Of a stretch of 64,000 nt of DNA, positions 46,769-58,418 are shown in pieces (the first letter of the stretch is position 1; each line of letters opens with the position of its first letter). The DNA comes from Gnetum montanum (Eukaryota > Streptophyta > Gnetopsida > Gnetales > Gnetaceae), in contig MNCI01005411.1 of the NCBI GenBank assembly GCA_015680685.1, positions 4,856 to 68,855 on the forward strand, written 5' to 3'. Both the position numbers and the translations under genes were made by a program. The notes below the pieces were generated by a model. The model searched no databases. It was not told where the DNA came from and saw nothing but the letters and a program-made list of their open reading frames with translations.

Positions 46769-47430
46769 TGATGTAGTGAAACCTCCTCCAATCCTCTTAT
46801 TATATCCTACATATATGTTTTATAGGTTTTTGGCTTGAAGAAAATGTCTTGAGACATCTTGAATGAGACCTAGGATGATAAAATATGTCTAGAAATTAGA
46901 GGAGATGTCTTGTTGAAAGTGTAGAAGTCTTAGGAAAGATGCCTTATCTAGAAAGAAGACATCTTGGATGAGATGTCTTTTCAAAATTGGAGATGTCTTG
47001 GGAAAGACATCTTGCAATAAGAGGAGTCATCTTGAACTAGGAGAAGACACCTCCAAGTAAGATAAGGCATCTTCCTTGAGAACTAGGTTGACATAGAAGA
47101 CATCTTGGCAAGGATAAAGATGATCCATATGGCCAAGGACCAAGGAAACTTTCAAAAATACCTATTCCAATTTAGAAAATAGCTGAAATAAGATGAAAAA
47201 AATAAAAATAGCTAGGAATAAGGAGAGAAGACTTTGGAAATAACTAAAGAACTTCAAGTGAGTTGAGAAATGGTTTTTAGATTTCTTATCCTCTTATTGT
47301 TCATAATATTAATGTAATTCACCATTGTGGGTACCATGAGCAAGAAAGAGAGCCCTTGAGGAGGACATATTATGTAAGAATATTTAGTGAGAGGCAAGGG
47401 AGAGAACTTGAGAAAGGTTGAAAAAATATT
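46769..47430 (+). repeat. Family 2 LTR, type with AGACATCT array
   Basis: A second LTR start (TGATGTAGTGAAACCTCC) matches the LTR at 42972. About ten AAGACATCT/AGATGTCT motifs lie at 46840-47110, followed by R sequence matching 42300-42560. It ends at about 47430 without U5, at almost the same internal point where the minus-strand copy ends. Confidence 0.68.
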
Positions 47431-47449
47431 TGATTTAGCTACACTCCAC

Positions 47450-49070
47450 ACATTTCTTACTCCACCAAATTGAGCACCATTATCAAAATTCTAAGGTCTA
47501 CTAAGAATTACATCAACATAATCTAATTGAACCACATCTCACTTCACAATATCATGAAAATTTTAAATTTTAAATCTCAAAGTACACTATTCCTTCACTT
47601 GTTGGGAAAACTCTCTAGACAACCAATGCACTTTATATGATCTAGGATGAGGACTAGTTTCCAAACACAATATAGTAACTACCTTAGAAGAAATAACATT
47701 TTCTTGAGCTCCCCCATCACTCAAAACATGATTCCATTCTCCACTATTCAAACATATTGTCCTAACTCAAAGTAATATTTTTCTATTAAGATGATCTCCT
47801 CTATTCAAATTTCCCATGAATGCACAAGAATTCAATTTAGAAACTTTCTCAATTTTTGGAACATTATGATTATCTCTCTCAAAATCTTCACTTGATGTCT
47901 CCTCCACTCCATGATTTGTGCATCTTTACCCTTGGTTGCCTTGTGAAGTAGACATTTCCATTGCTTGTGTCCTCATTTTCCATACTTGAAGCATTGAATT
48001 AATGAGTTGCTACCTTGACCCTTGCCTTCTTTACCCTAGTCCTTATTGGCTTTTTCCTTCTTATTTCTTCTATTTGTCTTGTTATCTTGGCTAGCATCCT
48101 TGTCATTATATTTAGTCTTAGATCCCTTCTTCTTCTCTTTGGAAGTTTTTTTGCTCCTATTTCCAAATCCACTTTCTTTTTAATCATGAGTGTCAAATCA
48201 TCTACCTCATTGAGTCTTTGTTTCTCATAAAAAGATAACTCTTGTTAATATGTCATTTTCAGTCCTCCTAATTGAAATATGTTTACACTTCTCCTAGTTT
48301 ACCTTAGCTTGATGGAATAGATCATAAAATTTGGCATAGAACTCTTTGACAACTTAATCACCTTGCCTTAGAACTTTCAACTTCATAATGCTCTTTTTCC
48401 TTTTATGAGGCCATTTAAATTTTCTTTTCAATCTTTATTTCATCAAATTTCAATCTCTAATGGGCTAATCATTCTTTTTCATAACACTTAGACTTCTTCT
48501 TCCACTAAGTAGAAGTCATACCTTCTAATTTGGATTTAACAATGGATACCATCTATTTATTTAGTACCTATTTTCATTCAAAGTGCTTCTCAAGTACCTT
48601 CAACCAACTTGAAAAAACATTAGTATCATCTACAACATTGAAACTCTTCAACTCAACATATGGAAGTCTAGTGGCATTGCGAAATTCTCTAGGAATCCTT
48701 TCTTCATCCTCCTCATCAATCATGCTTGGAGAAGACATAGTTACCATTGTTGGAGTCCTCAAAATTCTCATTTGAGAAATAGAATTTCCTCCCATTGGAA
48801 TCCTTGGTTGATGGATTCCTACACTCCCATAGTTGGATTATCTTTTCTCATCATCCACTCCATCTCTTCTAGGCTATGAAACTTCTTCATCTAAGAGTAC
48901 ATGTTGGTCATCTCCACATGTCAAGATATGGATAGGACTAGCATTTTTGTCTACCTTCGCAATGATTCCATTCAACCAAATAACCATTATTTGGAAGGCA
49001 TACTTCATGTTCTACATATCTCTATTTAGGGCTTGAACTTGTTTCATCTTATGTACCATTTGAAATTGAC
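47450..49070 (-). pseudogene. Gag and protease fragment (G2, right part)
   Basis: Read leftward. The gag N-terminal part (48795-48574) includes RLPYVELKSFNVVDDTNVF and SSWLKVLEKHFE. The Lys/Arg-rich C-terminus is at 48196-47999. A zinc knuckle near 47975 (CFKYGK*GHKQWKC) has correct spacing with the second Cys replaced by Tyr. Protease is near 47720-47460 with SDGGAQENVIS, SYKVHWL and VILSRP. It stops just after protease at the edge of the inverted LTR block; RT and beyond are absent on this strand. Confidence 0.78.
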
Positions 49071-49079
49071 AAAATCCTC

Positions 49080-49885
49080 AACCAATTACAAGTAATAATC
49101 AATGCAATGCTTCAATATTAATTATGCTAGACTAGGTATATTACAATATTAAAATCACTTTCCAAAATGAAATCCAGATATTATGAAAATATAATTGATT
49201 TGCTAGAAAATAAGAAAACTAGCTATCTTTAATTATTCAAGAAAATAATATTACAATAAGGTTCCACAACTCATGAAACATCCAAACCTATTTAATTACT
49301 TAAAAAATGTTATAGAGCATGAGGCTCTACAAACACATAATGGTTGTTTTTAATGCAAGATACAATCAATGAAGAATCACTTCCACAATTTAGAACTAAG
49401 AATTCAATACACAAGCAAGGCTAAAACACATAGGTTAACACATAACAATTGACCTTGGATTTGCGATACTAATGTACTGACTTAGTGTGATTTAACACTC
49501 TTTTTCCAAGTTCTCATCCACTCAAGAGATTTTACTAAGACATTTCATGAACTCTCTCCTCTTTGTGTGTATATGCATGAAATACCAATCATATTTATTA
49601 AGAAAACAAGACAAAAACCTAAGAAAACCTTCTATAAGCTCATTTGGAGTTCCTACTCTATTTATATCTTTCTCCACCTTCTCTTGGCTATTTCCTAACT
49701 AGGAACGGTCAATTCAAGAAGTTTCCCTAGCTGTATGGATCATCCTTAGCCTCCATAGGTTATCTCTGATGAAAACATAACTTTCAAAAAAAAGAAATCT
49801 TTTGAGAGCATGAAATCTAAAAAAACCTTACATAGGGAAGAACAAGGGGATTGGAAGAGATGTTCCTACACCATACATCTAATCA
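49080..49885 (-). repeat. Family 2 5' LTR, type without array
   Basis: Starts near 49885 (minus TGATTAGATG...GTGTAGGAACATC). The TATA box on the minus strand is at 49658-49665, and the LTR runs to about 49080, where gag begins within 40 bp. It lacks the AGACATCT array of the other family 2 LTRs. No clear primer site was found. Confidence 0.65.
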
Positions 49886-49889
49886 TTAC

Positions 49890-50130
49890 TAATGAATTGT
49901 ATTTTGTAGAAAAATAAAATACAAAATAATAAAAATCATGTGCCTCAATTACACTTAACCATACAATTAAGCTACACAAATATAGTTGAGAAGACAACAA
50001 GTGTCACAATTAGGTTTCACACACTAGAACCAGTGTACGTAGGAACTTAAGATCTACAAAATTCAATTGGATCATGTATAAATTCTTGTGATTCATATAG
50101 TTGGGCATAGGGGTACCTTTCCACTCATCA
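49890..50130 (+). repeat. 5' LTR remnant of P2
   Basis: The last 240 bp of a family 1 LTR, ending GGGGTACCTTTCCACTCATC at 50129. It matches the 3' end of the P1 LTR (40361-40591). The U3 and TATA box are missing, replaced at the left by the family 2 LTR. Confidence 0.85.
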
Positions 50131-50131
50131 T

Positions 50132-50149
50132 TAACATCATTTCCAGAGA
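50132..50149 (+). other. Decayed tRNA-Asp primer binding site (P2)
   Basis: TAACATCATTTCCAGAGA aligns without gaps to TGGCGCCGTTGCCGGGGA at 10 of 18 positions. Seven of the eight differences are G-to-A or C-to-T, and all three CpG sites are gone. It lies two bases inside the LTR end, at the same offset as in copy A. Confidence 0.75.
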
Positions 50150-50439
50150 CCTTTTAGTTGTTATGTGCACTATCTAGGACTTAGTAAAAAAATTATTCAA
50201 GATCATTGAAATGAACACTAAACATCATATCATACATTAAAATTATTACAATAATTTTAAGATGCAGACTACATTTCTTATTTTCTAACACAATATGTCT
50301 TCTTCTCATAGGAGTGATTATCCATCTAAGTATGATGAAATGAATCAACAAGTGCCCCAATAATAAAGAGTTATATATGCTCATCTTAATGAGTATGTAC
50401 CCAATTTTACCTTCATCTTGCACCAGGATGAACTATTGT

Positions 50440-51890
50440 AATGGTGTGACATGGAGGGCAACATAGTGTTTTCACCTAGTTGATCCATTCCTACATTGCT
50501 CCAACAAACTCATATGTGTTTGGGCCTCTAGGAACATCATGCTAAGTATGTTATGCAAGATAGTGATGCTAGGAATTATCATCCCAATGATGCACAACAT
50601 CTAAGGGATCAAATACTAGAGCAACACTACAAATTTGTGAAGGAGAAGTGGTTCAATGATTCTCCATACCTACCAAACCAAAAAGATAATGGAGAACACT
50701 TCTCTGGTGGTTTTCCATTTAGAAAAACTCCTTTCTTTGAAATCAATAAAGGAGGTCAAAACTAGAAGCAATAGCTGACAATCCATAATCTGACTTCTGG
50801 TAATAATGGATCCAATGACAAAGGGGGATTCAAGGAGGAGATTCATGGTAGAGATGTGAACAAGAAACATCATCATGATCATGGCCGCAATCACTGAAGA
50901 GGGGGTGGTAGGCACTATGATGATGCTAGTCTTCTTTCCTCTTCACCTTCATCATCATTTTCTTATTCTTCTAAACATAACTAAAATGAATATGATTATG
51001 ATGGAGGTGACTAACAGGACCGAAATGATCATAAAGACCATTGGATAAGTCAAGACCCAAGGCACAAGCATTCAAGAGAGACCTACCATCATGAATGAAG
51101 GGATAGTAGAGGCTATCATAGCCACTAGAATCATGGCCTTGATACACCTTTGCTTGCTACTTGAAGCATGCTAAACATTACAGAGGTAGTAAAAATTCCT
51201 ACAAGGTACATTAAGAATTTTTGAATCAAGATGTTAAACATGAACAATATCCCTAGGTTCAAAGGGAAATATAATTTAGATTTGTAAAACCATCTTCAAG
51301 CTTTCCATGATGTATATGCCTTATAAAATATAGAAAATTATTGACAAAAGCTTAAGTTATTCCCCTAAATACTCATTAAAGAAGCAGAAAGCTAGTACCA
51401 ATCCTTAAAACTAGAATCTATCAGATGGTGAAGTACAATTCTTGAATTGTTCATGGAAAAATGTCAAACTTTCTCCTAAGTTTTCAACTTGAGGAGATAG
51501 ATCCAAGGATGGAAACAAGGAACACATGAACCCTTGGATGCCATCATGAGTCAATATTATTCTCTATGCATAGATGTTCTAGCCATGGCTATTCTTAACA
51601 AGAGTAACTTTGCCACATCATAGATGGGACTTGATTAGGAGAATAACTCTTGGCATCTATGCCCAAGGATGATTGTTAGAATTAAGAGCTCATAAAATTC
51701 AATATATGATTGAGGAGGTAGCAAAAGAAGGAGAGTTGAGGAAACACAAAATTTTAGAGGAATACAACCATGATTCTTCCATTCACAAGAGTGAGGTTTG
51801 ATTTTATGATAGTGAGGAGGAATCATCACTTGATGAAGTGGTGAATCAAAAAAAAATTTCATTTCAAAAATTTACCTCTAAAATTTTAAC
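50440..51890 (+). pseudogene. Athila-like gag (P2)
   Basis: An open stretch of 70 codons (50553-50765) is followed by a His/Asp/Arg/Ser-rich arm (50780-51140). The Gag core (51225-51620) has IPRFKGKYNLDL, NHLQAFHDVY and LKLFP, then SLKLESIRW and LRR*IQGWKQGTHEPLD. It matches copy A (1-200) and copy C (9310-9530). The numerous stops are mostly explained by C-to-T or G-to-A change. Confidence 0.8.
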
Positions 51891-52029
51891 CAAGGTTGAT
51901 TGGTTATGATACTCTATGGATAGTATATTTCAAGTTGTCCCAAAAAGAACAACGTAATGACCATGATCACAAGAGGTACAAGGAAGTTGAATGTACAAAT
52001 AAAAGGGGTAATACAAAATTATTGTATTA

Positions 52030-52800
52030 GAGAAAGTTATGGGAACTGGGTCAAATGATGATGGTGGATGTGGCATCTACCATTATGAACATACTAAGGG
52101 ATGTTTCCCCATCATGTCAAACTTATAAGTGTCTAGAGTGTATGCTCTAAATCCATAACTAGCACACAGGCAAACACCTAAAATATTTCCTTATCCCAAA
52201 GGAAATCCTAGGTAGTTCCACCAGCAACAATAGTATTATCTAAGTGGAAATCCACTATAACTATATGAGTAGTATCAACAATGGCAACAACCATAGTCAT
52301 GGGTGCTAACACCATCAAGGTAGAAATATCCCTACAAATAACCTAATCCATATGTATATTACATTTAGCAACCCTTGTCTCCATGTGAATCTTTTAATCA
52401 CATTTCTACTTTCCAACCTCACTACTACCCTTCTAGTTATTATCAAACTGATTCTCCACCTACAAGGAGGGATACCAACTTTTATTCTTATCCTCTTCCT
52501 ATTTCTACATGTGTTCCTCTACCCTCAACACAACTACTACCTACTCCATCAATGTAGGGTAAACTTCCATCCCAACTATAACAATGCAATGCTACTAGGG
52601 TCATTAATCTATAAACGATTCATCAATTGAGTGGTTTAGATGCTAGATCACAAAAGGGACCTTTCTTCTGACCCCCATAGTCCACCTAAGCCCTCACATA
52701 CACATGTGGTTGGCAACCTTACTCCTCCATCTCTCTCTACATCTAATTTCTTCAACTCCCATTCAAGCTAGATACTACCTAGAATCCATACTGTTATGCT
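52030..52800 (+). pseudogene. Gag C-terminal Pro/Tyr/Ser-rich region (P2)
   Basis: A low-complexity linker between Gag core and protease, partly open at 52375-52557 (FQPHYYPSSYYQTDSPP and similar). It corresponds to the His/Pro-rich tails in copies C (8087-8590), D (24790-25760) and H (63480-63960). No globular domain is visible. Confidence 0.6.
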
Positions 52801-52857
52801 CACTCATTTTTTATCTAATTAGATTCAGGCTAGCAATCCTCCCAAGAAATTAGCTAA

Positions 52858-53290
52858 TCCTAGAAGTCCTCTTATATATTTGTAGATTGATAGGAATGAA
52901 CCATGTAATTCTCTTCTTGATTCAAGTTCTGGTGTAAATTTGATTTCTCATGAAATGTATACTTCCTAGAACCTACTCTTCCTTAAAAAGATCAATATCT
53001 AATTAGAACTGACAAACTAGTCCATTACTGTTACATTGGCGTTGGGAGAAGATATTGTAACCATTATCTATGGGTGATCTTATCTTGCTAATTTCCTAGT
53101 AATCAAGGTTGAGAATTGCAAAGGGAACATCCCAATCATCATGGTAAGGGCATGGCTAAGTACTATTGATGCAAGAATGGACATCAAAGATCTCTCCTTG
53201 GAAATATCTAAGGAAATTTTATTTGGGAAGATCAAGAAGAAGTGAGTTCCATGCATCATGGATAATGATATAGGGTGAAATTGCATGTAG
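52858..53290 (+). pseudogene. Retropepsin-like protease (P2)
   Basis: Active-site segment SLLDSSSGVNLISHEMY (about 52912-52960), in which D-S-G has become D-S-S. It continues with LALGEDIVTI, NFLVIKVENCKGNIPIIM and WLSTIDARMDIKDLSLEIS. It matches protease of copy H (63130-62760) along its length. Confidence 0.8.
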
Positions 53291-53829
53291 AAACTCTAGC
53301 CCATGAAACAAGCATCTATTTTTGTATGTAGGTAGTATGCACCTAAAGAAAATATTCAAAGGTGTCTATATGTAGTAGCCACAAAACAAGAGGGTACCTA
53401 GTGGCTAACCATTGATTCGAAAAGTAGCATAATATGCATGGAACCTACTGAGAGCTTGATATGCACTTATGTTGCAAACGTGGATGAACTAGAGTAAGTT
53501 CATTACTAACTCTATGATAATGCAAATGATGAAACCTATTGGAGAGAGTTGGAAATTATTTAAAATTTTAAGCAAGAGCACCTTGAATTAAAAAATTTAC
53601 CTACTGGCATGGAATATATACTCTTAAAAATTAGAAAGCTAATAATAATGAATGAAAATCTTACTTCAAAATAGAAACGGATGCTATTGAATGTGGTTGA
53701 AGGATGGTCAATAATCTTTGCTTGGTCATATCCTAAACACACATGGATTGATCCTAGGATATTCCAACATCATATCTACACCAACCTAGCCATGAAGCTA
53801 AAGAGGTAGCGATGGAGTTGATTAAACCA
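53291..53829 (+). pseudogene. Protease-RT linker (P2)
   Basis: A conserved connecting region with ENIQRCLYVVATKQEG, TGMEYILLKIRKL and SYPKHTWIDPRIFQHHI. The first segment also occurs in copy H (IQRCFYVATT), the last at the 5' end of P1 (36085-36190). It marks how far H and P1 extend into pol. Confidence 0.65.
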
Positions 53830-54540
53830 CCAATTAAAGTATATCATCAAGGATGAAATCAAAAAACTCCTCAAGACAATGTTCATCTATCCCATTATGA
53901 ATAGTGAGTGGGTTAGTCCATTTGTGATTGTGCCAAAGAAAGATGAAAAGTAATGGGTTTGCATTGATTTTTGGTTGCTGAATATGAATTATTCAAGGAA
54001 CATTTTTTGTTACCATTCATTGATCAAGTACTAGACAACATACTTAGGAATTACTATTATAGTTTTTTCAATGGTTATAATCACTATAACCGTATCTAGA
54101 TTGTGCTACAGGACCAAGACAAAACAACATTCACAAGTCCTTTGGGAACCTTTGCATATCACAAGATGCCTTTTGGTCTATGCAATGCTTCTAGCACCTT
54201 CCAATACCTAGTCTTAAGCATTTTTTACTAGAAAATTGGTAGTGTTGTGAAAGTTTTCATGGATGAATTCTCCACCTATGGAGCTACATTTTAGTAAGCC
54301 ATGTACCACCTTGAGAAAGTAGTAAAAAGATGTTTGGAAATAAATTTACCACTCAATTGGAAAAAAATTCATTTGATGGTCTAGGAGAGCATTCTATTGG
54401 GGCATCAAATCTCACAAGTAGGAATTGAGTTCAATCCTAAAAGAATGACTGTCATCCAAGGAATTACCTGCCAACTAAAAACTGTAAAAGATGTCTGGTC
54501 ATTCCTTGGACACACTGGCTACTACTAGTAATTCATATAT
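53830..54540 (+). pseudogene. Athila-type reverse transcriptase (P2)
   Basis: IYPIMNSEWVSPFVIVPKKD (53888-53948), then VCIDF, DKTTFTSPLGTFAYHKMPFG followed by LCNA (54115-54190), then the catalytic box VKVFMDEFSTYG (about 54248-54284), where the second Asp of M-D-D is Glu. It ends with ILLGHQISQVGIEFNPKRM and DVWSFLGHTGYY. The PFGLCNA motif and cysteine are characteristic of the Athila lineage. Stops and small frameshifts are present. Confidence 0.87.
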
Positions 54541-54559
54541 AATTTATCTAAGATTGTAA

Positions 54560-55070
54560 AACCATTGGTTGAGCTAATAAACAAAGATGCTTCATTTTTC
54601 TATACTAAGGAATGTAGAAAAGCATTCCAACAACTAAAGGAGAAACCTATAGAAACTCCAATTCTACAAGCACACACCTAGTCTAGACAATTTCATGTTA
54701 TTATAGATGCATACACAGTTGGATGAAAAGAAACATTTATATTACATCCACTATGCAAGCTGAAGCATTGTGGATGCACACCTGAACTACATCACTATAG
54801 AAAACGAATTGATGATCATGGTATTTGCTCTAGAGATGTTCAAGCATTATGTGCTTAGAGTCAAAGTGTTTGTGTACAAAGACCATAGTGCCATTTGCTT
54901 CCTTAGGAACAAGCCAAGGGTGAGCTCTCATGTCATGCAGTGGTTGGTCATCTTATAGGAATTTGATCTTATGATGGTAGATCAAAAGAAAATTGAGAAT
55001 GTGGTTGTTGACCACTTGTCTCAGTTGCAATGCAACAACAAAGAGGAGGAAAGGGCACTATCTAATATAT
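54560..55070 (+). pseudogene. RNase H (P2)
   Basis: The N-terminal half is frameshifted (VIIDAYTVG near 54702, with the first Asp retained). The C-terminal half (54770-55030) is mostly open: LNYITIENELMIMVFALEMF, KDHSAICFL and ENVVVDHLSQLQ. This matches P1 (36240-36500). Confidence 0.8.
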
Positions 55071-55229
55071 TTCTTGATGAACTCCTCTTTGATGGGGCTA
55101 TAACTAAATAATCATCCACTCAACCTGGTATGATGGCATTATCACATATATTCTCACTTAAGAGATTCCATGACGACTGGACCACCAAAAGAAACAAAAA
55201 TTTCTTTACCAGGTAAAATGCTTCATAGA

Positions 55230-56360
55230 GATCAACAAACACCTCTACAAGGTGTGTGCCTATGGCTTAGTTCATTGATGTGTCCCTAATAATGATCAAC
55301 TATGTGTTCTCCAGGATACCCATGAGGGTCCTTGTGGGGGCCACTATGCTAGGAGATGCATGGTCATTGAAATCTTGATGGCAAGGCATTATTGGCCAAC
55401 TATATTCGGGGATGCTCACCAATATGTACACTCTTATGAACATTGCTAAAGAGATGGTGGAATGACAACTCGAATGGAGAGACCTCAATAGTGGATCCAA
55501 CCACTAGAATCCTTTAACATCTAGGACATTGATTTCATGGGTTTCATCATGCCCATGTCAAATGGAAATGCATACATCAGAGTTGCTATTGACTATTATA
55601 TGAACTGGGTAGAAGTAGTAGCCATCATTGACTATACATCTTCTACTACTACTTGATTTGTACAATAGAATGCTATAAATAGGTTTCGTATGCCATGAAC
55701 ATTAATATCTAATAATGGAAATACCTTTCAAAAAATTATGTAACACTTGGGGGTTGACTATAAACTAACAAAATCCTACCACCCCCAATCGAATAATCAA
55801 GCTAAGGTTACAAATAGAAAAATCACAAAGATCCTAACAAGAACTATGAGCAAATATAGAAAATACTAGAGCACAAAACTCAACTATGCCCTTTGGGCCT
55901 ACCACTCGACATGGAAACTTCTTATAGGCTATTCTCTCTATGAGTTGGTGTACAAAAAATTACGAACACTTCCTATTCAATCCAAGATTCATACACTTTC
56001 AACAGTATATGACCTTGACCTTGACTTAAGTCTAGCACAAAAAGAATGATTGATGAATCTCAACTTGCTAGATGAAAACTAATTGGTGGTGTTGTCATCT
56101 AATGAATTGTACAAAGAATTCAATAAAAAATGCCATGACCTTAGAATTAGGAAAGTTAAATCTCAATTCGATGATAAAGTCCTCTACTACAACCCACCAC
56201 ACATACCTCAACAAACTAAGTTCCAAGCATTATGGGAAGGACCTTATATCATTTATGAAACTTTCCCTTTTGGGGCCATGTTGATCTAAAAACTTGAGAG
56301 CCTAGACAAGATGCAACTAGTCAATATACAACAAATCAAATCTTTCCACGATCCTAAGTA
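55230..56360 (+). pseudogene. Integrase (P2)
   Basis: Zinc-binding region: THEGPCGGHYARRCM with YVHSYEHC, in which one Cys of the HHCC site is Tyr. Core: DIDFMGFI keeps the first catalytic Asp; ISNNGNTF has the second Asp changed to Asn; QAKVTNRKI has the catalytic Glu changed to Lys, as in P1. The C-terminal domain (56072-56290) includes LYKEFNKKCHDLRIRKVKSQ and FQALWEGPYII. It ends before the polypurine-like block at 56430. Confidence 0.83.
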
Positions 56361-57451
56361 AGCTGGTGCAACAAACGTCTCATTGGATGGACAACCACAC
56401 TCAAACTTTTGGATCTCTTTCTTTCAACTTAGTCATGGGGAATATGGCCATCTATGCTAACTATATAAGTGGCTCCTTATTTTTCATCTTTGTGTTTTAC
56501 AAGTTTTGGTTTTACACCTTGTTACTTTTGCAACTTTTTGTTATACATATTCTTTATCTTACACCTTTTTCTTTTTCTATATTATTAATTTTTCAAAAAC
56601 TTATGTTTTATAACATCATTACTATGTTTTATTTTTCTCAAATATTTTACAATTTCTTGTATATTTTCCTTTATTTGAATATGAATTTCTTATTATGGTT
56701 TACTAATAATATGCTTTATTACCAACTGGGTACAATGTGGTTTGATTGATGTGGGCATGTGCTATACAATTATTTGATTATTGATGTCTAGATTCTAGCT
56801 TTGAATTTTGTTATGGATAACTAGGACATGGTTTATTTTTCATGAAATAGGTAGTGAGTCCACAACCTCTATCCATTCACAAACTCTATGGTTTTCCTTA
56901 ATCCTAAAATGTGAGGTTCCTTTTTCATTAATAAAACTTTAATGAACTTATGACCTTGGTAGTTTCTAGATTTAGAAAGGATTCAAAGGTTTGAATAGGG
57001 TGTGACTTTAGAAGAAATTGGTATCTTTGTAACTTTCTGCTTACTTGGATGCATGTGTGTTTTCATGGATTTCTTACTATTCTGTGGTGACCAATAACAA
57101 GAAGTTGAATAAGTCTTTGTATGGTCTCGTTCGCATATAAAAAAATGATGGGAATTCAAAGCACATCCCTTAGACAAAATAAATGGGCTACAAGCATTGG
57201 TTATGGAACTAGAAAGACATGTTACCCATGCCTAAATTTCCCCATTAACTAATGCCTTTTCTGATTTCCCACTTCTCTTTTCTTATTTAATAAGGAATAG
57301 TGGTTGTTTTGTGGGAGCACTCTTGTGTCTAAAGTGGATGGACTGATCTTAGAATGATTATATGAAGTCACTGAACATGGATGGTTTTGATCTAGACTAA
57401 GGATGGATTTTATGAGGTCATTTAACCACAAACCTCACAAGGGACTTCATG
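56361..57451 (+). other. Post-pol noncoding region of P2, first part
   Basis: Holds the polypurine-like block TAGTCATGGGGAATATGG (56430-56447) followed by TATATAAGTGGCTCC, a T-rich array (56480-56680) and AGAAAGACATGTTACCCATG (57212-57231). A hydrophobic 127-codon frame across the T-rich array is judged compositional. The region is interrupted by the solo LTR. Confidence 0.6.
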
Positions 57452-57456
57452 TGACC

Positions 57457-58413
57457 TGATGAGCAGTGAGGTACCCCTATGCTCAACCATATGAATACAA
57501 GTGTTTCACGCATGATCTAGTCTAATTTCAAGAACTAGGTATCTATGCACCTTTGTAGAATAAGAATGGGTTGATTGATCATTGTCTTTCCAAACTTACT
57601 TATATCTCACGATTGTATGGTTAAGTAAGCTTAAGGCATATGATTTTATAGCTTTTATGTTTTTATTTCCTACTACTAATAAGGGAGGAAAGAGAGAGAT
57701 AACTAAGTGACTACTGATTAACTAGGATTTACACTAATCCTAACACCAGTATCCGTTCTCACTTATCATACACATCCTGAACTAGCACAACACTACTAGG
57801 ATTACCAAATGCTAATTCTTATTAGGTTACCAAGTGTTACACGCATGCTCAAAGTGATTGTACTATGTTTGCTAATAGCAGAAATGTAAAGTGCATAAAA
57901 TAAAATAAAATAAAATAAATAAAATAAATGCAGAAGAAAATAAAATAAAGAAAATGAGTAAGAAAACAAATCTCAAGTGTTGCAAGGATGAATATAAGAG
58001 CTTGTCTTTATTGCCACACACAAGGTGCACTCAAGTACACAATGCTTGAATAAAGGTCTATCCACATTTAAACCTCCTACTGTGGGCACTTGGCTAGAGT
58101 TTTGCTACTTGACTCCTAAAAAGCTTTCTCTTCTGAATTCTTCTTAACTTGACTCCCTATTGTGTGCCTGGGCACTATATTTATAGGCTTGCGAGTAACT
58201 ACTCTAATAATTATAAAAATTTCCCTTCTAATTTTAGAGAAACTACCCCTCTAATTTTAGAGAGAAATTGCCACTCTAATTTTAGAGACACTGCCACTCT
58301 AATAATAACCATTCTAATAATTAAAGTAACTAATCTAATAATAACCACTTTAATAATTAGAATAATTTTTCTAATAATAACCACTCTAATAATTAGAGTA
58401 ACCACTCTCATCA
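57457..58413 (-). repeat. Nested solo LTR of family 1
   Basis: A 957-bp LTR from TGATGAGCAGTGAGGTACCC to CTCTCATCA, with a TATA box (minus) at 58178-58186. The flanks TGACC (57452-57456) and TTACC (58414-58418) form a target duplication with one mismatch. P1 has the uninterrupted site (GTGACCTTAATTAG near 38816), proving insertion into P2. No internal sequence remains, so LTR-LTR recombination removed it. Confidence 0.93.
58197..58410. repeat. CTAATAATTAGAG-type tandem array in solo LTR U3
   Basis: Roughly 15-36-bp imperfect units built on CTAATAATTAGAG and CTAATTTTAGAGA, partly palindromic, fill the U3 between the TATA box and the LTR end. Other family 1 LTRs have GATATC-type repeats in this place. 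Confidence 0.8.
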
Positions 58414-58418
58414 TTACC

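Noticed and set aside
48015-48230. 71-codon plus-strand hydrophobic frame
   Set aside because: It is antisense to the basic C-terminus of gag in G2, which carries a zinc knuckle and precedes protease.
58197-58410. CRISPR-like or centromeric array
   Set aside because: Units are irregular, have no spacer pattern, and lie exactly in the U3 of an LTR.
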